From: Gymnogyps californianus
Lineage: Eukaryota; Chordata; Aves; Accipitriformes; Cathartidae
NCBI RefSeq assembly: GCF_018139145.2
Contig: NC_059478.1
Span: forward strand, 24,707,001 to 24,771,000
DNA length: 64,000 bases
Direction: 5' to 3'
The notes below the pieces were generated by a model that did not search any database, was not told the DNA's origin, and saw only the letters and a program-made list of their open reading frames with translations. The position numbers and the translations under genes are program-made. Positions 24,801-32,720 of this stretch are shown one piece after another; positions within the stretch are counted from its first letter, which is position 1; each line of letters opens with the position of its first letter.

Positions 24801-25852
24801 GCAGCGCGTGCTACAGCGCCGGCCTCCGCCGCTGCCTGTGGTGCATTGTGCAAAGCGCTGTGCAGCGGGGACCCCAGGGCTCTGGTACCGCGTGCCCCTA
24901 CAGCACCCAGTGCACAGGGTACCTGGTGGCTCTGGCATGCCTGGGGCACCCCACATGCAGAGCCTGGCTTTGGGTGCTGAACCTGCCGTGCTCTTGGCCG
25001 TAGCGTCCGTGCAGTGCCTAGCACAGAGTCTCACCACAATGCGGCCATAGGGCTAGGGTCACGTTCCCTGTTTGGTGCGAATGGCCGGTTTCCGATGGCG
25101 GGATTCAGCCCTGAAACCTTGTCTGTGAAGGGTGAGGCTCACCAGAGCCCACCAGTCTCGTTCAGGCGTATCAGTGCGTGCTGCCCAGAAAAGAGGTGGT
25201 TTTTTTGAGGAGCCGTGGTTCTCTGTCCATCTCCTGCTCTGCTCCTGGGCCACTTCATGGCAGGTCTGGATGGCAGAGGAGCATTTCCAGGCTCTGCCCT
25301 GTCCTGCGCCAAGCATCCCCAGCACATCTACAGCATCTGGCTGTAGCACAGAGCTGCTCTGCCCCTATCTTAAGGCCCTGCTCCTTAGGGCTTGTGGCAT
25401 GCCAGCTTGCTTGGTCAGGGCTCCTGGGGCCACTGGGTTGTTGCAGAGCTCAGCCCCTTTCTCCTGCTTGTTCCCAGACCCTGCGCCGCAAAGGTGACCG
25501 TCCCAAAGCCCTGTCCATGTCAGGGAGGTGACATCCCCTGCAAGGGTGCCATCCCAGCCCCTCGTCACTGCTGGATTACCTCTGTCCCTCCCATCACGCA
25601 GGGACCTGGCTCTGCCTTCAGCTGGGCAGGTGGCGGTGTGGTCCATTGGGCACTGCCAGGTGTGATGCCGGAGCCCCGTGGCCGGCTCTGGGACAGACTC
25701 CGGGACAGGCGGGTGTGCTTTCCGTGTGACCTGAGCGCTCCCACCCGCTGACCCTGGTTTTTCTTTTGTTTCCCGTCTCCCTCTTGGAGCAGAGAATGCG
25801 AAGGGAGTCAGCCTCCAGCTCCTCCTCTGTCAAGAAGGTGAAGAAACTGTAA
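649..25852 (+). CDS. DMAP1: DMAP1 (DNA methyltransferase 1-associated protein 1), 3' part, seven exons
   Basis: Joined exons 649-807, 1973-2140, 3140-3325, 6251-6322, 18449-18521, 20391-20674 and 25793-25852 give one open frame of 333 residues plus TAA. It matches vertebrate DMAP1 nearly residue for residue, from the SANT region to the lysine-rich tail. The vertebrate protein is about 467 residues, so about 130 N-terminal residues are missing and must lie upstream of position 1. Known family role: a nuclear subunit of the TIP60/NuA4 acetyltransferase and SRCAP chromatin-remodelling complexes that also binds DNMT1. Every junction has GT-AG ends. All exon boundaries are phase 0 except 18521/20391, which splits a codon after its first base. 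No frameshift or premature stop is seen, so the gene looks functional. The 12.1 kb and 5.1 kb introns are large for this gene, which spans only several kb in mammals as I recall. Confidence 0.97.
808..1972 (+). other. DMAP1 intron
   Basis: Ordinary intron. Positions 1095-1270 faintly resemble an ancient amniote tRNA-derived SINE (MIR type): 'tcctggattccagtctagg' is followed by 'ttctgtcatctctgct'. No other gene signal was seen. Confidence 0.8.
1973..2140 (+). CDS. DMAP1: DMAP1 exon: end of SANT domain and linker
   Basis: The acceptor is 'tgtcttccacag' and the donor 'gtaact'. The exon is 168 bp, phase 0, 56 codons beginning KRSVEDLKERYYHICAKL. This is the third helix of the SANT fold, with its typical D-L-K-x-R-Y-Y signature. 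It continues through the PGTDLKIPVFDAGHERRRK segment to NRTPEQ. The basic run ERRRKEQLERL is likely helical. Confidence 0.97.
2141..3139 (+). other. DMAP1 intron
   Basis: GT-AG intron with no recognised repeat or coding signal. The open stretch at 2668-2907 encodes a hydrophobic peptide but lacks splice context and homology that I recognise. Confidence 0.8.
3140..3325 (+). CDS. DMAP1: DMAP1 exon: charged helical region
   Basis: The acceptor is 'ctggtctgcag' and the donor 'gtaaac', a weaker donor than its neighbours. It is followed by a pyrimidine/T run (3338-3360). The exon is 186 bp, phase 0, 62 codons from VAEEEYLIQELRKIETRKK to KKETEKP. The first half is a highly charged predicted coiled coil (RKKEREKRTQDLQKL). 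The second half carries the lysine cluster ERKAPKKKLPQKK, which resembles a nuclear localisation signal. Confidence 0.97.
3326..6250 (+). other. DMAP1 intron, 2.9 kb
   Basis: The intron starts with a T/C-rich tract (3338-3360) and contains a C run near 4222. Two perfect TTAGGG units at 5936-5947 are too short to call telomeric. No gene was recognised. Confidence 0.8.
6251..6322 (+). CDS. DMAP1: DMAP1 exon: 24-codon exon
   Basis: A short exon of 72 bp, phase 0 at both ends. The acceptor is 'gatctctttcag' and the donor 'gtaggc'. It encodes AVPETAGIKFPDFKSAG followed by VTLRSQR, identical to the mammalian protein as I recall it. It opens the 12.1 kb intron that follows. Confidence 0.97.
7880..8070 (+). 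repeat. MIR-like ancient SINE remnant
   Basis: The order 'tagccagtcacctggcttcc', 'tttttaaaatgggagctaat', 'gggaagaattaattacatga' follows the core and 3' half of amniote MIR elements (the 'cagtttcctcatctgtaaaatggg' then 'gaggattaaatga' pattern). It is heavily diverged and truncated. The match was judged from memory of the family, not by alignment. Confidence 0.4.
10040..10600. other. AT-rich conserved-element-like islands in DMAP1 intron
   Basis: Two patches (10240-10470 and 10470-10600) have balanced, non-repetitive composition and homeodomain cores. One run contains 'tttaattacttggagcaatt' followed by 'aataattt'. Such blocks in bird introns are often deeply conserved enhancers. Conservation itself cannot be seen from one sequence. 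Confidence 0.35.
14100..14280. other. AT-rich conserved-element-like island
   Basis: Closely spaced ATTA/TAAT cores ('ccaattagcaattaatttgc', 'gtcattagtgtgaattagc') with no repeat structure. Candidate enhancer, inferred from composition only. Confidence 0.35.
15350..15660. other. AT-rich conserved-element-like island
   Basis: About 300 bp of complex AT-rich sequence with several ATTA/TAAT and 'cagcagcatttgagtaat' type motifs. It is flanked by ordinary intron. Candidate regulatory element by composition. Confidence 0.35.
18020..18250. other. Conserved-element-like island 200 bp upstream of a DMAP1 exon
   Basis: It contains 'gtctaatcaggccggctaaa' and 'cattagccgctgtgtaaatg', complex non-repetitive sequence of enhancer-like composition. 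It ends 200 bp before the acceptor of exon 18449-18521. It could be a long-range enhancer or a splicing-related element. Confidence 0.35.
18449..18521 (+). CDS. DMAP1: DMAP1 exon: MKLPSSVGQKK segment
   Basis: The acceptor is 'tttgtgttccag' and the donor 'gtgagt'. The exon is 73 bp; it starts in phase 0 and ends one base into a codon. It encodes MKLPSSVGQKKIKALEQM followed by LMELGV. The initial ATG is internal to the protein and not a start codon, since the preceding exon joins in frame. The exon lies isolated, 12 kb downstream of the previous one and 200 bp after a conserved-looking AT-rich island (18020-18250). Confidence 0.96.
18522..20390 (+). other. DMAP1 intron, 1.9 kb
   Basis: Mostly featureless. 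It contains a purine/A-rich tract at 19256-19295. No RNA gene or exon was recognised. Confidence 0.8.
19256..19295 (+). repeat. A-rich purine tract
   Basis: Uninterrupted A/G-rich run except for one T near its start, made of imperfect AAG/AAAG units. Simple repeat inside a DMAP1 intron. Confidence 0.85.
20391..20674 (+). CDS. DMAP1: DMAP1 exon: leucine-rich helical domain
   Basis: The acceptor is 'tttttcttcctag' and the donor 'gtgaga'. This is the longest exon in the window (284 bp). With the split codon it reads DLNPMPTEEIVQMFNELRSD, then the strongly conserved helix LVLLYELKQAFANCEYELQM and LRHRYEALAKAG. A variable Gly/Ala/Ser-rich linker follows, then the conserved motif IIDVVGAPLTPNS. 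The linker (roughly residues 250-285 of the window protein) is the part that differs most from mammals. In the family this C-terminal part contacts complex partners. Confidence 0.97.
21505..21720. other. Conserved-element-like island in last DMAP1 intron
   Basis: Complex AT-balanced block ('gacacattaatctggacttg', 'gtcctatttgattgtgacaa') between two GC-rich stretches. It ends at a T/C run near 21692. Candidate enhancer by composition. Confidence 0.35.
21836..21861 (+). repeat. GGT/GAT trinucleotide repeat
   Basis: Short tandem array of GGT with one GAT interruption. Simple sequence. Confidence 0.85.
21965..22170. other. Conserved-element-like island in last DMAP1 intron
   Basis: AT-rich complex block with 'aatcaagttaattcactgca' and 'gacacaattagattagtcc'. 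It shares the exact 16-mer TGACATATTTGAAAGA (21986-22001) with another island at 24180-24195. Candidate enhancer by composition. Confidence 0.4.
22960..23215. repeat. MIR-like SINE remnants in opposite orientations
   Basis: Positions 22960-23040 resemble the forward MIR core ('gaatcatttcatctccctg'). Positions 23155-23215 resemble the reverse complement of the tRNA-related head ('gtggcaaagccaggaatagg', 'aggagtcctgactcccgagc'). Both are weak, and the match is from memory of the family. Confidence 0.35.
23560..23800. other. Conserved-element-like island in last DMAP1 intron
   Basis: Complex block ('ggaacaaattagttccaagc', 'agcccattaatgggtaaagg'). The first contains the inverted pair GGAAC..GTTCC around an ATTAG core, the second the palindrome CCCATTAATGGG. 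Candidate enhancer. Confidence 0.35.
23951..24010 (+). repeat. TA-rich microsatellite
   Basis: Imperfect (TA)n with interruptions, including 'ggtgtatatataccaggg'. It is flanked by a T run at 24018-24026. Confidence 0.85.
24090..24510. other. Conserved-element-like islands in last DMAP1 intron
   Basis: Two adjacent blocks, 24090-24280 and 24300-24510. The first carries 'gtgattaatatgaatttgtg' and TGACATATTTGAAAGA (24180-24195). The second carries 'cccagttaatcggatcccgc'. They are AT-rich compared with the GC-rich DNA that starts at 24520. Confidence 0.4.
25793..25852 (+). CDS. DMAP1: DMAP1 terminal coding exon and stop
   Basis: The acceptor is 'ccctcttggagcag'. The exon adds RMRRESASSSSSVKKVKKL and then TAA at 25850-25852. 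The basic and serine-rich tail matches the vertebrate C-terminus, a likely nuclear localisation signal. Nineteen codons join in phase to TCG at 20672-20674, so the splice is supported by both frame and homology. Confidence 0.96.
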   Translation, partial: RMRRESASSSSSVKKVKKL

Positions 25853-26262
25853 GGCCCCTGTGCTGGGCGAGGCGGAGGTGCAGAGCTGTGTGCAGGGTCA
25901 GGGCTGTCCCATCCCGGAGCCCCCAGGCACAGCTGGCTGATGGGGCAGGATGGGGGCCTTGCTGGGGCAAACACTGCAGTGCTCCAGAGAACAGCGGGAG
26001 CCAGCCCCTGCCCAGCGCCGCGGCCCCAGCCCCATCTGACCTCCGGAGCGGTGCAGCCTCCGGACACCTGCAGCAGCCCCGGGGCCACGCAGGGCTCTGC
26101 CGACGGCGGCTGCTGCTCCTCCGCCCAAGGCCGTGCTTGGCTGCCCCGTGGCCGCTAGCGCTAGCTGCAGTTTGTTCTGGTGGTTTTTATTTTTTTTTTT
26201 ACATGCCAGATTTTTTGTGAGCATTCCTGTAAATACAGAACCCATCACTTGTACTGGAGCAG
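25853..26262 (+). other. DMAP1: DMAP1 3'UTR (end approximate)
   Basis: This is GC-rich sequence after the stop, then a T-rich stretch (26166-26219). No canonical AATAAA occurs within 1.1 kb of the stop. The best signal is the variant AATACA at 26232-26237, followed by a GT-containing stretch near 26278-26295, so cleavage near 26250-26265 is likely. A later AATAAA at 27026-27031 would give a 1.2 kb UTR, but it sits inside a conserved-looking island and may not be used. Confidence 0.5.
26232..26237 (+). terminator. Probable DMAP1 polyadenylation signal, variant AATACA
   Basis: AATACA is an accepted weak variant of AATAAA. It follows a T-rich stretch and precedes GT-containing sequence. No canonical signal is found nearer the DMAP1 stop. 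Confidence 0.45.
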
Positions 26263-27786
26263 ACTCATCACTAGCCCTGGTAAGCCCATGTGGAGGAGGA
26301 GGAGATGGTGCAAGCTGTCTCGCCTCCACCCCAGACAGGCCGGGTGCCAGTAGCTGTACTGGGAGCCCTGGCTGCCAGTGCCTCTCCCTGAGCCCGTCCG
26401 CCTTGGTTGCAGGGCTGCAGTGGGGGTTGCTGCAGCCCCTGCTGCCTTCGGGGCTGCCAGGGCCTGCTCCAGGCTGCTGCAGTGCTGCTTGCGCTGGGCT
26501 GGGGAGCTCCCTCCAGCATCCCACGTGCCCGGCACTCGTGTAGCTGCTCTCCTCCAGCGGCTCTTGCATGCCCCACGCCTGCAAGCCCTGCCTCGCTGGG
26601 AAACACTCGTGTTGTCCCCAGCACTCACTGTCAGGCCCAGTTCCTCCTCCTGCTGCCCTGCCCAAGGCAGGTGGACACCGCTGGCTTCAGTCTGTGGTGA
26701 GAGGGGCCCCTGGTCCCTGTGCCCCGTGTTTTGCAGGGTCTTGGAGGGGCTGAGGCATCGCTGAAGCCAGCAATGGGAGCCTGGGCTCGTGTACTGCCCA
26801 CTGTGGGCACAGGTGGCCACAGCTGCGTGCCCCGCTCCGGGCTGCCGCCCCGCTGCCCGCCTGCCCACCCCGCGTCCCCTCTGCCTGCCTTTCAAGTGTA
26901 ACTGGCGATCGATCCGCCGTGACAACGTCCTCTGAGTCACATTCTCGCCTGCAGGAGTAAAGGGCAAAGGCCAAGTTCTTAGTTTTCATAGAAAACTAAT
27001 TAGACGACTCCATCAAAAATAGGTCAATAAAGCTGATCAGGGGCTGCACAGAGGGAGCCATTAAAACCCCCATGACCTTTGCCTGGAGCAAGTGGGCTGG
27101 GGCTGCCCCTTCCCTCCGGGAGCTGCCCGCTCCATGCCAGCTGGACACCTGCGTCCCCGTACGTGGTGGCATGGTGGCGCTGGGCAGGTCCCTTGGGCAC
27201 CTGGATGCGGTGGCGGTTCCTGCACGGCCGGGTATGGCTCCCGTGCGTCATGGTGCTGCACTCGTGCTGACTCTGCTGCCCGGGGCAGAGCCACGGTGGC
27301 TCCAGCCTGTAGCAGAGATGCTCTAAGTGCGGTAGCGGCCGTGCGGGTACAGCGTGCTGCAGGGTGGGGTGACAGATGCCAGTGGGACGTGGTGGTGGCT
27401 GTCACCCTGCACTGGGCAGAAGGCTGTGCTGGGGCGCACCCGTGGGTGCAGCCCAGCTGGGACGGGCTGGTGGCATCCTTGGGGCAGAGCCGTCCTGGGG
27501 CACAAGCAAACCCGATGTGGTGGGGGAGACCGCTGGGCCCACCCGCGGTGCCCGTGCTGGAGAGCGGGGCAGTGCTCCCAGCAGCAGGGAACCTGGACCT
27601 CCCTTTCACAGCCAAAAAGCTTGCCTTTTTGGGGAGCATGGACATGCTGGGGTGCCGTACCCCAGGGAGGGCAGCCCCACTGGTGGGGCACCCTGCTCCC
27701 ACGTACCCAGGCGGCACACCCCCGCCTCTGCCCCCGTACACACTCGCACATGCATGGGCACAGCCCGGGCTCCTTTACCCCCAAAC
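26263..27786. other. Intergenic stretch between convergent DMAP1 and ERI3
   Basis: About 1.5 kb, mostly GC-rich and without recognised genes. The open frames here are artefacts of high GC. One AT-rich island (26955-27080) stands out. Confidence 0.6.
26955..27080. other. AT-rich conserved-element-like island between the two 3' ends
   Basis: It contains a perfect 9-bp inverted repeat TTAGTTTTC / GAAAACTAA (26979-26987 and 26991-26999, 3-nt spacer), then an AATAAA at 27026-27031 and 'ccattaaaacccccatgacc'. It could be a regulatory element, or the distal 3' end of a long DMAP1 transcript. Confidence 0.4.
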
Positions 27787-29289
27787 TTTATTCATGTGGC
27801 ACATTTACAGCAAGGATTGGAATAACTAGACAATGAAAATGCTGGGTTTGCATTATCGGTTGGTTTAACTGGAACACCACACACCATGCAGTCATGTACC
27901 GCCAAGTTCAGTGCCTGTATTGCCCTTCTGGCTGCCGTCACCGGCTTCGCTCCAGGCCATGCACGCACGGGCCCGGGGCTGCAGCCTCCCTGCAGGTCAG
28001 CGCCCGGACGAGGGCTCCATTCAGCAGGGCCCCGGGGCTGGGTGACACCTGGGGGACTTGCGCCCTCAGCCTGCCCCACGGCTGCCCCCCAACCGCCCTG
28101 GCTGGCCGGGAGCCCACCCAGCCGGAGAGGATGTGCTCGGCAACTCTCTCAGGCAACAAGCCAGCTGCTGCTGAGCGTCCGCGGGGACCTGCGAGGGGCA
28201 CGGCACGGCCCACGGGGACTGTGGGCGCATGGGGGGGGGCCGAGCCTCAGCTCGGGAACCGAGGGAGGCTGGACGGGGTCGGAGGGGAGCGGGGTCGGGA
28301 GCCTGGGGCAATTTGCAGCTCCCCTGCTCGGGTACCTGTGGGCCGGGGGCCAGCGCGTGCTGGCACGTCCACCGCCGGCAACGGACACGGTGCTGCGGCG
28401 GGCCTGTCCCCAGTGGAGCTGGAATCGGTCGGTGGGGCCGGGGCAGGGCTGGGCATCCCACCCAGCCCCGCAAGAGGCACGAGCAGACGGGACAGGGACG
28501 GGACGGGGCTCCGCGCAGACACTGTCACCTCCCTCCTGCTGCCCGCCCGCCCGCCCGCCGGGCCCCTGCCCCACTGAAGGGAGCCCTCCGGGGCCCCGCA
28601 GCCCACGGTGGGGCTGCCAGGGGCTCTGCAGCGGAGAATACAGGCACTTCACCTTGAACATAAAGAGACGGATCGCGTTTGTCACATACAGGAGTCAGAG
28701 AGGGGTTAGTGTTGACTCAAAAAGGGGAAAAGGCGCTCGGGGGAGAGGCGGGGGGGGGCTGGCGGGGAGGGCGAGGGGCCGTCTCGACACTGCTGAGCCT
28801 CCGTGAGCGCTGCCTGGGTGCGGGCACGCGCCGGCCTCGCTGCAGCAGCCGTCGAGGCCTGAAAACATAAAACCAGAGAAAAGAAAGAAGAAGGGAAGGT
28901 GGGGACGGCCCATGCCGGGGAGGAGATGGGGGATGCTCTGGCTACAGGGCGGGAGAGGGAGGACGGGGTGGGATATGGAGGGAGGGACGGAAATCGGGAG
29001 CCAAAGAAAAAGAACAAACTACGAGTCTAAAATGTGGTGCAAGCGCCCTACGCGGCTGTCCGCTAGCATGGCATAATGTCCGGAGCAGCCCAGAGAGGGA
29101 GTCACATCAGGTCTACACAGATTTGCCTTCCCATATATACAACCTCTACTGGAGTTAACAGCTGAAATTGAGATTTTTTTGTATCGGTTCCTCTGGCCTC
29201 GGTTGCCGTTTTTTTTTAATGCTGGAGCCCGTCCTCCCCGCCTCGCCGGCGCCGGGCGCATGCAGCCCTTGCCTGGCTTGCCTTGGGGA
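27783..29289 (-). other. ERI3: ERI3 3'UTR (long form)
   Basis: About 1.5 kb between the stop codon and a canonical - strand AATAAA at 27792-27787; cleavage is expected near 27765-27783. A variant ATTAAA on the - strand at 29220-29215 could give a short form with a UTR of about 90-100 nt. The middle is GC-rich (28.0-28.6 kb). Two better-balanced patches (27800-27910 and 28625-28720) and 29010-29180 look less random and may hold conserved UTR elements. Large open frames seen on either strand here follow from the GC content. Confidence 0.6.
27787..27792 (-). terminator. ERI3 distal polyadenylation signal AATAAA
   Basis: TTTATT on the + strand reads AATAAA on the - strand. It is the only canonical signal on that strand between the ERI3 stop and the DMAP1 3'UTR, and it lies 1.5 kb after the stop. 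Confidence 0.6.
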
Positions 29290-29372
29290 TCAAAAGGGTT
29301 TGGAGGTCTGCTTGAAGATGAAGCCTCTATGGGCCAGTGTCTTCATGATGTTGGCGATGTTCTTACAGTCGT
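29290..29372 (-). CDS. ERI3: ERI3 (exoribonuclease family member 3), last coding exon
   Basis: Read on the - strand, the acceptor 'gtgctctctccgcag' is followed by ACGACTGTAAG. With the G supplied by the previous exon this gives DDCKNIANIMKTLAHRGF followed by IFKQTSKPF and TGA (29292-29290). This is the C-terminus of ERI3, a DEDDh 3'-5' exonuclease related to ERI1. As I recall the mammalian protein, it differs only at LAHRG versus LAYRG. The catalytic part (LDFEATC and later acidic motifs) lies in upstream exons not found in this window. The frame is intact and the gene looks functional. Confidence 0.95.
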
Positions 29373-29452
29373 CTGCGGAGAGAGCACAGAGATGCCGGGT
29401 TAGAGCCACGATCCGACCGGGAGCTGTTGGATCAAGCTCTGAGTCCCACGCT

Positions 29453-29531
29453 GGGGCTGTGCCCGGAGCTGCACGGCCCCCCGCATCCCCTGAAGGGATG
29501 CGGGGGGCCGTGCAGCTCCGGGCACAGCCCC
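29453..29531. repeat. Perfect inverted repeat, 37-bp arms, 5-nt loop
   Basis: Arms 29453-29489 and 29495-29531 are exact reverse complements, checked base by base. The loop is CTGAA. The arms are about 80% GC. It lies 81 bp upstream (in the - direction) of the ERI3 last-exon acceptor. As RNA it would form a very stable hairpin on either strand. Such a perfect long palindrome is recent, structurally maintained, or an assembly or template-switch product. Confidence 0.95.
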
Positions 29532-30264
29532 TGTGTCCCCACCAGTCCACACACTCTGTCCCAAGTGACTTGCCATGGTGTGGGGCGAGTGTGGGGTCCC
29601 TGGTTCCCCGGCACTGGTCACCTGCATCCCGGTACGGCCCCACACTGCACTGGGATGGATCCATGCCCAGGACCCGGAGGCTTGCCTGGGGCACTGGCAT
29701 CGCCCAGGCTGCTGGCTGACACATCCCTGGGTCCTCCAGGCCAGCGCTTGCCCCACAGCCCGTGGGGAGCCGGTGGATGGGGAAGGCAGCATTCCTGGAC
29801 CCACGCTGGCTCCCAGCTCTTGGCCAGCGGCTGCTTAGTTGCAAACCCAGTGCTGGTCACCCCAGCCTCCTCTTCCAGCACCGCTGTCCCTCGGTGGCAC
29901 TGGTCAGCAAAGGGGCTGTCCCCGCACTGGGATGGGGATAGCAGGTGATGCCGGAGCTGCCCTCCACCAGCCAAGCAGGGTCCTCTCCTTCCCCTCGCCC
30001 TCCTCAGGCAGGGGCTGTGTGGCACCTGGCGCTCTCTGCTCGCCGCTGCAGTTCGGGGTCGTCCCCGTCCCCGCCAGAGCCAGCCCTCGGTGCTGCCCCA
30101 TGTCTGCTGGCCCCAGGCTGACAAGCGGTGGGTGGCTGGGCTAGCAAGCCACAGCCGTCCCCGGTGCAGGGCCGCGGTCGAAGTGGGTGCCGGGGGCTGG
30201 CCGGCAGCACCGCGGCCGCCAGAGCGAGCGGTGGCAGGGCAGCGAGCCGGGGAGGGGGAAGGCT

Positions 30265-30620
30265 GTGGCTGGTGTTATTTACCTGGGACTAAACGCAGGC
30301 ACCGTTTGCTAAAATAGAAGTCGGGCTTAAATTGATTCCTGGTGTCTATATTTCATGTTGAAAATTGGCTTGTAAATCCATGTTTTGATCTATGAGGGCC
30401 GTCTCCTTAAGAAAAAGCAAGAGTAAATGTGTAATTTCTCCCTTGACAGCACACGGCGCAGAGGCGATCCTTCTTCCCGCTCCCCTCCGTTTCGGGACAG
30501 CTCCACTCGTTCCGATTACCACTCTTTCTTCCTCGCCCCACGCCTTGATGTCTCCATTTCATTACCGCCCGCCCATTTATCAAGCTGTTACCGTAAGGGT
30601 GACTTTGCCCACTTGCGTGT
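30265..30620. other. Conserved-element-like island
   Basis: Non-repetitive AT-rich block ('gggcttaaattgattcctgg', 'tttcattaccgcccgcccat'). It lies between GC-rich stretches. Candidate enhancer by composition. Confidence 0.45.
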
Positions 30621-30699
30621 GGCAGCGGGGCCCGGCTGACACGGGGAGAGGGTGCCCCGGGAGGGGGGGCACAAGCAGGGCCCCCCTCTCCTCGCCACC

Positions 30700-30965
30700 G
30701 CTGGATGGATGTTGTGGTGGAGGGAAGGCTGCATCATTACTGATGTGTAAATGATAAAGAAGCCTCCACATCCATCTCCCAACTGTAAATCCAGGGAGTG
30801 CTTTATAATCAAGCTACAGCGATAATAATGTGAAATTAGGTCTCTCTATCAACGGGAGGAGGCCTTTTAATCACGGCTTAAAGGGTGCAAACGCTGTTTA
30901 TCATAATTGAACTGTATCCGGGCTAATTGTGGCCATATTTCACTGTCTAGGAGACAGCAGGCTGC
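30700..30965. other. Conserved-element-like island with a nested hairpin
   Basis: Positions 30704-30776 can fold: GATGGATGT pairs with ACATCCATC, GGAGG with CCTCC, and ATCATT with AATGAT around an 11-nt loop. The rest carries 'gctttataatcaagctacag' and 'gggctaattgtggccatatt'. Candidate enhancer or structured RNA. Confidence 0.45.
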
Positions 30966-32284
30966 CTGCTGACAGTGCTGCGTGCCGGATTGAGGGCCCC
31001 GCGCAGACGGGCAGCACTGCCCTGCTGCCAGGCACCTGCCTGCAGGGACGGGGCTGCCAGGCTGCCTTGCCACTCCCTGCCAGACCAGCGGCCCTGCCCA
31101 GCCCCGCTGCGCCCGCTGACCCCGTGGCAAAGCCATCACCTGTCCCCCAGCGTCGGCTGGAGGCGCAGGGGCCTTCCTCTGCGCGCAGCTCCCCAGGGGC
31201 TGCTCTGAGCTACCGGGGACCCTCCTGGCTGATGGCCGGCAGTGGGAGAGGTAACGTCCCCATCAGAGCCACGTGCCTCCCGAGTGTCCCCCCAGGCCCT
31301 CTCACGGCACCCCTTCACCTCGCCGGTGTGCCAGGCCAGGGAAGGGAGCTGGGCATGAAGACAGCCCGGCAAAGGAGAGGTGTCCCCAGCCCCACTGGCT
31401 AGTGCAGGGGCAGAGACAAGCCTGTCTCTCTGTGCCTCTGTCCTCTCTGCTGGCCGAGGTGGCACCGGTGGCTCCGGAAGGGCCCTGGAGATGATGGGTG
31501 TCCTGCCCGGCCAAGCCACCATGCCAGCTCCCGCTGCCACTGGTTCCCACTCAAGTGAGCCCCTCACCATCCTCAGGACCCCCTGCTCCGTCCATCTCGC
31601 CCCCCGGCCAGCTGAGCCCTTGGGAAACCAGCACCGGACCTGCCCCTGGAGCCAGCTTCCAGTGGGACCTAACAGGAAAACGGTGGCTCGAAAGCTGGGG
31701 AAACCAAGGCAAGGGGAGTGCAACCGTCTGCGGCCAAAGTGCCCCCACCCCACAGCCAGCCCTGGCCTGGTCCCCCAAAAAAGTAACAGCAAAGCAAATC
31801 CTGGCCTCTGAGCTGCGTCAGGCAGGTGGCAGGCGAGCAGCTTGGATTTGAAAGCACAGCCCGGCTGCCGCCCTTCACCACTCCTAGGTATCCCGCTGCC
31901 CACCTCCCTGCCCGCAGCATCGCCCCGGGCTGGTGTGGGCTGCCGGGACTTGGCCATTGCTCCATATTGCTGAACGGGGAACCGCGCAGAGACCTGGGGA
32001 GCGGCCAAGCTGGCAGTGAGACCCCATGGCACCTCCTGGGACCCCCGAGCTGGTCCCGGGTGAGACCCTCTGGGACCGCTGGCTGCTTCCTGAACCCCAC
32101 CAGCCGTCTCCCCACAGCCCCAATGTGCTCTCGTGCCAGGTGCCAGCGCTGGGAGCCACCCTGGGCTCCGAGCTGCCGCCCTGCAAAGCTGGTGGGACCC
32201 CGGTGGGTCGGTGCCACCCGCACGCCCGCGCCAGCAGCATCATCCTCGCTGTCCCAAACGATGCCATGGCCCCCTGGCAGCGGG

Positions 32285-32720
32285 AGCGCCAAGCTCGTCA
32301 TAAGTCATTTAGTGAGACTCATTCCAAATCAGCGCTAAGGTAAACACGCTTATTATAATTATCCATGTAAAAAAAAATCAACAACAGCAGAACAACTTTC
32401 TAATATGCAATTACAGCCATCTATTGATTTTACAATGTAATCCGCTCCGATTGATTTAATAACACAATTATAGGCTGGCTCTCGGGATATTAGAGTGGGA
32501 GATTTTCATAAACTCCAAAGCAAGAAACTAAGCGGCTTTTAAAACAACACAGTCAGATGGCTGTTTGGGGAATTATTAGCAATATGAAATCCTCTAAATC
32601 TGGCCGTCGTTACCTTGTGAAAGGAATTTCTATTACAAAAATGGCAATTGACAGCCTAAGAGAGCGCAAACGGGATTGCTTTGCTGCTCTTTCAGTGCTT
32701 AATCCATCGCAAAGGTGACC
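32285..32720. other. Conserved-element-like island, about 430 bp
   Basis: Long AT-rich complex block with 'gcttattataattatccatg', 'cgattgatttaataacacaa' and 'atggcaattgacagcctaag', the last including a TGACAG core. Sharp GC-rich edges on both sides. One of the clearest enhancer-like blocks. Confidence 0.5.

Larger units (their letters stand above)
20675..25792 (+). other. DMAP1 last intron, 5.1 kb
   Basis: This intron mixes GC-rich blocks (20.7-21.5, 22.2-23.5 and 24.5-25.7 kb, no gene signal) with AT-rich conserved-looking islands (21505-21720, 21965-22170, 23560-23800, 24090-24510). It also has a TA-rich microsatellite (23951-24010), a GGT repeat (21836-21861) and MIR-like SINE remnants near 22960-23215. 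Confidence 0.8.

Noticed and set aside
27886..28806. A 306-codon open frame on the + strand, plus several long frames at 24.5-28.7 kb
   Set aside because: The frames lie in GC-rich DNA that is poor in stop codons, overlap on both strands and lie antisense to the ERI3 3'UTR. The composition (Gly, Pro, Ala, Arg) is that of random GC-rich translation, with no domain recognised.
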